From the NCBI GenBank assembly GCA_017859815.1, contig JAFMMM010000003.1:1-61575 (forward strand): 61,575 nt of DNA, in the 5' to 3' direction. This DNA comes from Planctomycetota bacterium (lineage in GTDB: Bacteria; Planctomycetota; Planctomycetia; Planctomycetales; Planctomycetaceae). Both the position numbers and the translations under genes were made by a program. Positions 37,504 through 43,928 of this stretch are shown piece after piece; within the stretch, counting starts at the first letter, position 1; each line of letters begins with the position of its first letter. Under the pieces are notes generated by a model. The model did no database searches and was not told the origin of the DNA. It was given only the letters and a program-made list of their open reading frames with translations.

Positions 37504-37883
37504 CGATTCTCTCTTGGATCAAATGTCTGCTGCGGTCTGACGAGCGGATTCCGAGTCTGTTTGGTGATGAAGTCTGCAAATCAGGCCAGCAGGTGGATTC
37601 ACCGGAGGCCGCAAAGCGAATTCCGCCGGAGTCACCTGTGGCAGTTTCCGGGGCCTGTCGGGGACGGAAACAACTCCAACTCGGCTGCCCGCTGCGGCAG
37701 GAAACACGGCTGGTGCCCGACTTTCCGTAATTCGAACCGAGAAGAACAGTGACTTGTGCAGATTTCCGGAGTCGTGGAAATCTGCAGCCCGTTCGAGGGG
37801 GTTGGAGAATGATCAACTGACCCGATTGGCCCAACCCGGCAGATTTGGCCGGTACACCCGCTGCCGCAGGTCTGCCGCAGCCA
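37504..37883. other. Gap between photolyase end and cysH start, with inverted repeat
   Basis: 380 bases, minus-strand genes on both sides. The only structure is the perfect inverted repeat at 37757-37786. No gene is seen. It lies downstream of the photolyase fusion and upstream of cysH. Confidence 0.5.
37757..37786. repeat. Perfect 11-bp inverted repeat
   Basis: TGCAGATTTCC (37757-37767) and its exact complement (37776-37786) enclose an 8-base loop. It lies about 100 bases after the photolyase-fusion stop and about 255 bases before the cysH start. No U-run follows on either strand, so a terminator is not certain; an operator or RNA stabiliser is possible. Confidence 0.6.
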
Positions 37884-40343
37884 TTACAGCTCAGATCCAA
37901 ACAGCGTTTGCTGCTGTGGCACCGCCGCATTCAACCCGCGCAGAATTCCGCCGGCGGCCGCCTGGCCGCTCAGAAAAGCCGACTCCACCGCGCAACAGGA
38001 CGGCCTTCCGGCTTCCTGCCAGTCCCCACAACAGAAAATTCCGTCGCCGTACCAGTCGCACGGTGACCACGCTGCCCCGCCGGACTGCGGCTGAGCGAAT
38101 CGCCACCAGTGCAGCATTTCCCAAACAGGCTGTTGCTGATGCTGGGTAACGGTGCGGACACAGTCACGAAGAATCTCTCCCAGCCGCTGACGCTGCTCCG
38201 GATCTTCCCCGTCAGCCGTGGCTCGCGAATGCAGGACAAGCTCTTCACCCGCCACGCCGCGGCGCCCTGGCTTCGTCTGGTTACGGAGCACATGCTGCAG
38301 CGGACCGGCTTCAAATTCCAGTGCATTCCACTCCACTTGCAGCGGTTCAGGCAGACACAGCATCAGTGTGACAACCGCATCACTGCGCAGCGACGCCTGA
38401 TGTTCCGGCAAGAGTCCGGAAGCGACGAGGAGGGATTCCAACTGCGGACCGGGCAGTGCCAGGACAATTCGATCGAAGGGTTCTGAAACTTTTCCAGTGG
38501 CCTCTTCAACCTGCCATCGCCGCCCGGAACGATGCAGTCGGGTCACCTGCTGCTCGGTCCTCACGTCCAGTCCCTCCGCCAGATGCCTGGCGATCGCATT
38601 CATCCCGGGGACCGCAACGAGGCGGGAAGTGGATTGCTTCAGCACCAGCCGGCCATCCGATTGCAGAAACGCGAAAGATCCTCGCCAGCGATCAACCAGA
38701 CCCTGCTCGCTCCAACTTTGCACGTGCCTGCGAAACCACTCATTTCGAGCGCGAAACCAGGGAGCTCCGTGATCGATTCCCTCGCTGTGCTTTCGCCGAG
38801 TTGCCATCCGCCCTCCCGGGCCACGGCTCTTCTCAAACACCACAACCGGCAGCAGATGATCCTGCAGGATCCGGGCAGCGGTCAATCCCGCCGCACCCGC
38901 GCCGATCACCGCGCAGCGAGGCACGGAGGAACATCGTGGCGTCCGGATGCGCCGCTTCCATTCGCCGACGTTCAGACGCCGTGCATGCTCGCCTGTCGGT
39001 CGAGGACGCACACGCCCGAGCACAATTTTTTCGGGTCGAAACGGACGGTCAAATTGTCCCAGACACCACAGCAGACCGCCCCATGAACCGGGATCACGTC
39101 CATCCAGTGCGTAACGATTATTCAGATCAGAGATCACGTCGAGCGCCCGCTGCGGCGACTGAGTCCACTGCAGCACCGCTTTCCCCCAGGTCATCCGAAC
39201 ATTGTTATGCAGTTCGCCATGGATCAGCAGTGACTGTTGCGCGGTATTCCATAATTCATCACCCGTCATCCCGCGTGCCAGTTGCTCCCACGTATACACC
39301 GAGCGGCGCGGATCATCGGCATGTTCGATCAGCGACTGACGCGCCCAGCCAGGCAGTGCTGTCCACTGATCATGGTCTTCCCGATGAAAACAGAACGACC
39401 ACGCCAGTTCTCGCCAGATGATTAATTCGTCGAGATATTTTTCCGGTCCTTTCCCGGGCAGCCTTGCCGCATCACGAGCCATGCGGAACGGCGAAATCAT
39501 GCCGTAATGCAGATAGGCCGACATCCGGCTGACGCTGTCCTGAAGCGGATCATTCCGTTTTGCCGCGTAAGCACTGATCCCGCGCTGCAGAAACTCAGTC
39601 CACCGTCGCTCTGCCGCAGGAAAGCCTCCGGGGGTATCAACAACCGGGCCGACAGAATGGTCAATGTGGCACTCAGCAATGATTGCAGACAAATCCGCCG
39701 ACTGCAGATTCATGGACTGCGGAAGTGAACCCGTAAACGGTTGCACATCACATTCCAGCGAAGGCCACGCACGGTGAATCCGACGCTCAATTTCATCAGC
39801 CACGTGTTCACGAAATTGAAATGCGCGTTCCCATGCCTTCCGGCTGAGCTGAATCGGGACCAGGCAGGCCGTATCGACGGCAACAATTGGCGTGGTGGTG
39901 CGACTGGCAAGTCCCCGCAGGAACAGTGAAACGGGCGCTGTCGGCATTTCCTCGGTGAACACGACAGCAGCGCGGTCGGCCAACAGTCGCAGCGTATCCG
40001 GCCGTTCCCCCCCCTGCTCAGCCACAAAAACATATGTCAGCCCGGCTGCCTCAAATGCAGCCTGAACGTCTCTTGCCCCCTGCAGAATGAACTGGTGGTG
40101 TCGGTCCGAAGCATAACGATAGGTTTCAGAGAGTCCGTGATAAATCACCAGCGGCAAGCCGGTCTGGACGGCCGTCCAACGTGCCGCGTCCAGCGCGGGA
40201 TTTTCATCAACTCGCAGTGCCGTACACATCCAGTACAGCACAAATTCCGCATCCTTCGAAACATCACCGGAAGACACGATGCGGCAGCGCTCATCCAGAA
40301 ATTCCGGCATTCCTTCCGGCAGGATCGCCGTTTCAGTTGTCAT
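37884..40343 (-). CDS. Class II-like photolyase fused to a renalase-like FAD oxidoreductase
   Basis: Fusion of 819 residues. Part one (about 1-465) is a cryptochrome/photolyase: [16 protein letters not shown] (275-290), [36 protein letters not shown] and [18 protein letters not shown] (409-426), best matching class II CPD photolyases. Part two (about 475-805) begins [17 protein letters not shown], then [14 protein letters not shown] and IDHGAPWF, all marks of renalase-like FAD/NAD oxidoreductases. The C terminus [11 protein letters not shown] has a QxxLF pentapeptide like a beta-clamp motif. The ATG at 40343 is preceded by GGGG; longer starts run through a DUF2256 gene in another frame. Role inferred: light-driven repair with its own reductase-type partner. 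Confidence 0.88.
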   Translation of the reverse strand: MTTETAILPEGMPEFLDERCRIVSSGDVSKDAEFVLYWMCTALRVDENPALDAARWTAVQTGLPLVIYHGLSETYRYASDRHHQFILQGARDVQAAFEAAGLTYVFVAEQGGERPDTLRLLADRAAVVFTEEMPTAPVSLFLRGLASRTTTPIVAVDTACLVPIQLSRKAWERAFQFREHVADEIERRIHRAWPSLECDVQPFTGSLPQSMNLQSADLSAIIAECHIDHSVGPVVDTPGGFPAAERRWTEFLQRGISAYAAKRNDPLQDSVSRMSAYLHYGMISPFRMARDAARLPGKGPEKYLDELIIWRELAWSFCFHREDHDQWTALPGWARQSLIEHADDPRRSVYTWEQLARGMTGDELWNTAQQSLLIHGELHNNVRMTWGKAVLQWTQSPQRALDVISDLNNRYALDGRDPGSWGGLLWCLGQFDRPFRPEKIVLGRVRPRPTGEHARRLNVGEWKRRIRTPRCSSVPRCAVIGAGAAGLTAARILQDHLLPVVVFEKSRGPGGRMATRRKHSEGIDHGAPWFRARNEWFRRHVQSWSEQGLVDRWRGSFAFLQSDGRLVLKQSTSRLVAVPGMNAIARHLAEGLDVRTEQQVTRLHRSGRRWQVEEATGKVSEPFDRIVLALPGPQLESLLVASGLLPEHQASLRSDAVVTLMLCLPEPLQVEWNALEFEAGPLQHVLRNQTKPGRRGVAGEELVLHSRATADGEDPEQRQRLGEILRDCVRTVTQHQQQPVWEMLHWWRFAQPQSGGAAWSPCDWYGDGIFCCGDWQEAGRPSCCAVESAFLSGQAAAGGILRGLNAAVPQQQTLFGSEL

Positions 40344-40509
40344 GGTTTTTCCCCGCCTCTGCTGCTGGTTTGCGTCCCCGATTCCGACGACAGCGCTCGC
40401 TGCAATAGCGGATCTCGTCCCAGTTTCGAGCCCACCGTTTCCGCCATCGAAACGGCAGCCCGCAGTGGCTGCAGATCTTTTGGGGCAGCTGTTCGCGCTG
40501 ATGGGCCAC
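40333..40509 (-). CDS. DUF2256 small zinc-ribbon-like protein
   Basis: 58-residue protein from a GTG at 40509, with AGGA about ten bases upstream. It overlaps the photolyase start by 11 bases in another frame. Four cysteines form CxxC-x19-CxxxC: KICSHCG (11-17) and YCSERC (35-40), the last followed by RRNRG. This and [16 protein letters not shown] match DUF2256, a small family often next to cryptochrome/photolyase genes. A zinc site is likely; a role in helping the photolyase is inference. Gene start is the least sure part because no ATG is available; in-frame stop lies 22 codons upstream. Confidence 0.8.
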   Translation of the reverse strand: MAHQREQLPQKICSHCGLPFRWRKRWARNWDEIRYCSERCRRNRGRKPAAEAGKNHDN

Positions 40510-40719
40510 GGGCGGGAATCCTGCTGAGCTTTCACGAGGGCTTTGGGAAACCTGCGACCATCGCAGATCTCACCACCAGCGAATCCTAGACGTGACCGGA
40601 GAAACGACAGCGGGCTTCCGATCACCGGCTGCCAAATCCCGGCAGAAATCAGGAATCGCGGCGTTGATTTCCGCCGCAACCAGGACATCCCCACAAAAAC
40701 TGACTATGCTTCGCGGCAG

Positions 40720-41311
40720 GGGATCGTAGCTCAATGGTTAGAGCAGGGGACTTAGGCGGCAACACCTGTCCGAGATCTGCGTGACTGCCGGAAGGCAGCA
40801 TGTCTGCACTCGTATGGTGACGCTGAATGGGTTGCCTTGGACGGCAGCGGGAAACTCCGCAGCAGTCACAGGTAGAATCTGTCAAATTCGGGGAACGCTC
40901 ACTTCGCAACTGTTGTTTCAGTTCGAAATGCCAATCCCGAGCCAAGCCACAGTTGTTGATGCAGCAGATGCGGTAACAGTGGAAGGTGTAGAGGCCAGAC
41001 GGCAGACACGATCACGTTGAATTGAAAAGAGCTTATGAAGCATCGCGACATAAGCTTCCCTGTCAGCACTGCGAAGTGCTGCAGACGGTTACGCAGGGGT
41101 TTTTGAATCGCTGCCGGGGGCTGCCCTCACTGTTCTTCGGGACGGTTGCTGTCCGCTCTGACCCCGCCTGCAGACCTTGACGCAGCTTGAACAGGGAACA
41201 ATTCAGCGAATTCGTGAAGGGATGGTCCAGACTGCAAACCCGAAAGGGGCGGCGAAAGCCGTGGTGGTACGCATAATCCCTTGGTTGCAGGTTCGAATCC
41301 TGCCGGTCCCA
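40720..41311 (+). tRNA. tRNA-Ile(CAU) interrupted by a group I intron
   Basis: Two exons, 40720-40752 and 41272-41311, join to a 73-nt cloverleaf. Acceptor GGGATCG/CGGTCCC, D arm GCTC/GAGC with loop AATGGTTA, anticodon stem GGGGA/TCCCT, loop CTCATAA with anticodon CAU, variable TGGTT, and T arm GCAGG-TTCGAAT-CCTGC all pair. The D loop and anticodon region match bacterial tRNA-Ile2 (C34 becomes lysidine, reads AUA), not the initiator, which has three G-C pairs and an unpaired first base. CCA is not encoded. The 519-nt insert lies between U33 and C34. Without it the gene cannot be read as a tRNA. Confidence 0.9.
40753..41271 (+). ncRNA. Group I self-splicing intron (Azoarcus-like, IC3)
   Basis: Core pieces in order: P2 GTGACTGC (40781-40788) with GCAGTCAC (40862-40869); P3 TCTGTC (40878-40883) with GAC..CAGA (40998-41006); P4 TTCGGG (40887-40892) with CCCGAG (40936-40941); conserved GAGCCAAGCC, then AAGGTGTAGAGGCCAGACGGCA; P7 GGCCA (40993-40997) with TGGTC (41223-41227); a GNRA-capped P9-like hairpin CGGC-GAAA-GCCG (41250-41261); and a terminal G at 41271. 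The same blocks occur in the Azoarcus tRNA-Ile intron, with P3 and P4 changed in a compensated way. A 165-base insert with a GCGA-capped hairpin (41064-41081) lies between the P8-like hairpin (41030-41056) and P7. No homing endonuclease is seen. P1 is unclear. Confidence 0.85.
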
Positions 41312-41405
41312 TTTCCAAATTTCCGCAGGCCAGTGACCTGTACGGCAATGTTCAGTCGGCCCGTCAGTGCATTCGCAGACAGCCTGCCCCCGCGAGATGC
41401 GGTGG

Positions 41406-42371
41406 TCAGCGACCGCACATGCGAGACCAGCATCTGCGCAGCATATCTTCCACCATCGCCCGCAGAATCTGCAGACGATTTTCTGTCGCCAGCGGGTGCA
41501 GCCCCTCAGCCCCGGTCTGATACCCGCATGCCAGCATCCCGGCCCGCGCTGTAACCTCAATCTGGCGAATCTGTTCCCTCGTCAGCCCCCTGCGAAAACG
41601 CCCCACACTGGCTGCTGACAGCGGTTTGGCGAGATTGCGGTGATGCGCGGACTCAGCGACCCGGCCAAATCCCGTCGCCTCGGCGGATGAGACGGACTGC
41701 TGTTGCAGCGCCAATTCCGCAGCTCCCGCCTGAAACCCCAAAAACGTCGCCAGTTGCTGCATCACAGGGACCGAGTCCGTACACAGGTCTTCATATCGAA
41801 AAGACGTGCGAACACCATCTTCGAGATACTTTTCCGCCATCAGCCACGCGCCCAGACACGTGTTCCAGTCCATCGCACCAATCAGCGCCTGGTGAGCGCC
41901 GAAGCGGAGCTTGAGTGTCGAACAGATGACATCCCGCGGATCTCTGACGACGTGAATAAAATGAGCATCCGGCAACAGTTCCAGTAATTCGGGGATGGCC
42001 AGCAGATACAACGGAGTGTTATCACCAATCCATCGCAGCTCACTGATCGGCTGAGGTGAATCAAGTGTCCAAACGTAGTACAGAAACGCCCGCGGCCCGA
42101 CGAAACCAGTTTGCTGACAGAACGAATCAAATCCCTCGAAGCTGACTCGGCCAGTCCAGCCATTCGTGAGCAGCCACGAGTTCACATGCGCCAGTAAGGG
42201 CGTCATCGCCTGCGGTGCCGGCACCTGTTTCAGCAGCTCCAGAGACTCCGTGATGAAGCCGGTCTCTTTGGCAATATGCGTCTGTGGCAGGCAGTTCAAC
42301 AGCTTCGCCGTAATCGTCGTACCCGATCGCCAGTTGCCGACGACAAAGACCGGGCGAGGAACCTTGTTCAT
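41406..42371 (-). CDS. PAPS-dependent sulfotransferase
   Basis: Protein of 321 residues of the sulfotransferase family. The 5'-phosphosulfate loop is VGNWRSGTT (11-19), and the 3'-phosphate site is HVVRDPRDVICS (140-151) with Arg143 and Ser151. It transfers sulfate from PAPS, probably to a sugar, lipid or envelope glycan. No signal peptide. The ATG at 42371 has GGAAG six bases upstream. It lies 34 bases after an O-antigen ligase-like gene, which supports sulfation of an exported polysaccharide, but this is inference. Its end is about 95 bases from the split tRNA-Ile. Confidence 0.85.
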   Translation of the reverse strand: MNKVPRPVFVVGNWRSGTTITAKLLNCLPQTHIAKETGFITESLELLKQVPAPQAMTPLLAHVNSWLLTNGWTGRVSFEGFDSFCQQTGFVGPRAFLYYVWTLDSPQPISELRWIGDNTPLYLLAIPELLELLPDAHFIHVVRDPRDVICSTLKLRFGAHQALIGAMDWNTCLGAWLMAEKYLEDGVRTSFRYEDLCTDSVPVMQQLATFLGFQAGAAELALQQQSVSSAEATGFGRVAESAHHRNLAKPLSAASVGRFRRGLTREQIRQIEVTARAGMLACGYQTGAEGLHPLATENRLQILRAMVEDMLRRCWSRMCGR

Positions 42372-42405
42372 GCGATCTTCCGCACTCCTCCGTTCAGTTG
42401 ACTGT

Positions 42406-43602
42406 TCAGACACCGGCTGCTGACCATTTCCCACCGATCTCGTTCACACCCTGAATCTGCGAAACTGGCAGATGCACGCGGGCAGCCAGTTGCTCGGCCA
42501 GCTGACGCCGATGCTGAACTCTCGCTTCATTGACACAAATCGCCAGCATCAGGGTACCGGCGGGCAACCCCAGAGGATAACCCGTCCATGAATAAGAGAA
42601 ATAGGCCAGGACCGGCAGTGCGCTGACAAACAGCCGCAGATCGCTGTTGAGATGTCGCATTGGCAGCAGCAGCAGGGCGATGGTGATCAGCAGGAAGATC
42701 AGAGCACTCGGCAGACCAGTTTCCATCGCAACCTGAACGATGTTGTTGTGACAATGGTAGATGTCAATGACATTCAGTCTTGGCTGAGCATTTCCCGGGC
42801 CAACTCCCAGCCACGGGCTGTCTTCAATGTGCTGAAACGCGATTCGCCAAATCAGCGACCGTGGGGTTCCCGGCTGAAAACCAACAATTCGAAATCTTCG
42901 CAAGACCTGATGCACAATCGGAATCTGCAGCAGATTTTCGAACGACGCCAGCAGAGTGACGATCATTGTCAGCAGCAGCAGGGACAGTTTCTTGTAATTA
43001 AACAGGAAGTAGACCGTCAGAATAATCAGCATACTGCCAATGCCGTTACGAGACATCACACAGATCACGGCCACACAGTTCAGCGCAAGCAACAGCAGCC
43101 ATGCAACTCGCCACTGGCCGCGCGTATCGTGAATTCGCAACAGCACAAGTGGCAGGCCCATATTGATCTGTGCCGCCATTTGATTCGCTGCCCCGGCCGG
43201 ACTCCAGATCGCCCACGAACGAAACTGGGGATTCGCAATCACCTGAACCAGAATGAAACCCGTCAACAGCAGGCTGTTGAAGACAACCACCTGTCGACAA
43301 AACGGAATCAGGTCCTCTGAAGAAACCGCCAGCGCACACAGAGCCAGGTAGCAACACAGCAGATGCACCATCCCCGGCAAATCGCTTCTCTTTTCTTCCG
43401 CTGAAATCAGAGCGAGAATGACCAGGGCACAAGCACCTATCAGGAACAGCGGGTGCAGTTTTGATCTGCGACTGAACACACCAAAGATCAGAAACAGCAC
43501 TGACGCAGCCGCGCCACCAACGATTGTGAACTGATGAGAAACAATGGAGGTCAGCCCGCTTGTTAACAGCGTCGTAAGCAGGGCAGCAATAACCGTGGAC
43601 AT
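42406..43602 (-). CDS. O-antigen ligase / polymerase family membrane protein
   Basis: Inner-membrane protein of 398 residues with about eleven hydrophobic segments, running in the pattern of the Wzy/WaaL superfamily. The large periplasmic-loop region holds SLIWRIAFQHIEDSPWLGVGPGN and a HCHNNIVQVAMETG motif, which match the conserved loop where the ligase family has key Arg and His residues. It could ligate or polymerise a lipid-linked glycan. The ATG at 43602 has GGGA upstream. It is followed by a sulfotransferase 34 bases away on the same strand, so these probably form one unit. Confidence 0.8.
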   Translation of the reverse strand: MSTVIAALLTTLLTSGLTSIVSHQFTIVGGAAASVLFLIFGVFSRRSKLHPLFLIGACALVILALISAEEKRSDLPGMVHLLCCYLALCALAVSSEDLIPFCRQVVVFNSLLLTGFILVQVIANPQFRSWAIWSPAGAANQMAAQINMGLPLVLLRIHDTRGQWRVAWLLLLALNCVAVICVMSRNGIGSMLIILTVYFLFNYKKLSLLLLTMIVTLLASFENLLQIPIVHQVLRRFRIVGFQPGTPRSLIWRIAFQHIEDSPWLGVGPGNAQPRLNVIDIYHCHNNIVQVAMETGLPSALIFLLITIALLLLPMRHLNSDLRLFVSALPVLAYFSYSWTGYPLGLPAGTLMLAICVNEARVQHRRQLAEQLAARVHLPVSQIQGVNEIGGKWSAAGV

Positions 43603-43928
43603 TCCGTTGTTCCCACACAGCATCGATCTTGATGAACGGTTTCCGGGTCGCTCGTCGCCATCTCGCGCCGTCCTGCTCACCGGCTACTGCACTTACTGCA
43701 GTCCCGGAGCATTCACGACCTGTCTCCCTGCAGACGGTCAGCCCGCCGGGAGAAATGCGGGGAAGGCGTCCCGCCACCCGCAATCACAAACCCGCTGCCA
43801 ACATCGGCAGGATCTGCCGAAATGTACCCGAGGAGGCATTTTTTCAGCAACAGCGAGTTCACGGCAGAGTTTTCCGTTGCGACGACGGCACGGGCTGCCA
43901 CAGAAACAGCCAGGCAGCGGGTGGCCTG
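43603..43928. other. Gap upstream of the O-antigen ligase-like gene
   Basis: 326 bases between the end of the spermidine-synthase fusion and the start of the ligase-like gene, both minus strand. No gene or terminator is evident; it probably holds the promoter of the ligase-sulfotransferase pair. Confidence 0.45.

Noticed and set aside
38456..39421. A 321-codon plus-strand frame across the photolyase fusion
   Set aside because: Antisense to a well-conserved protein; rich in Arg, Ser and Pro as expected for an opposite-strand frame.
40720..41311. Reading the split tRNA as tRNA-Leu(UAA), as in cyanobacteria
   Set aside because: The 5' half ends CTTA, which suggests it, but there is no long variable arm, and the 3' half CATAATCCC with 5' GGGGACT gives an exact tRNA-Ile2 loop CTCATAA and D-arm.
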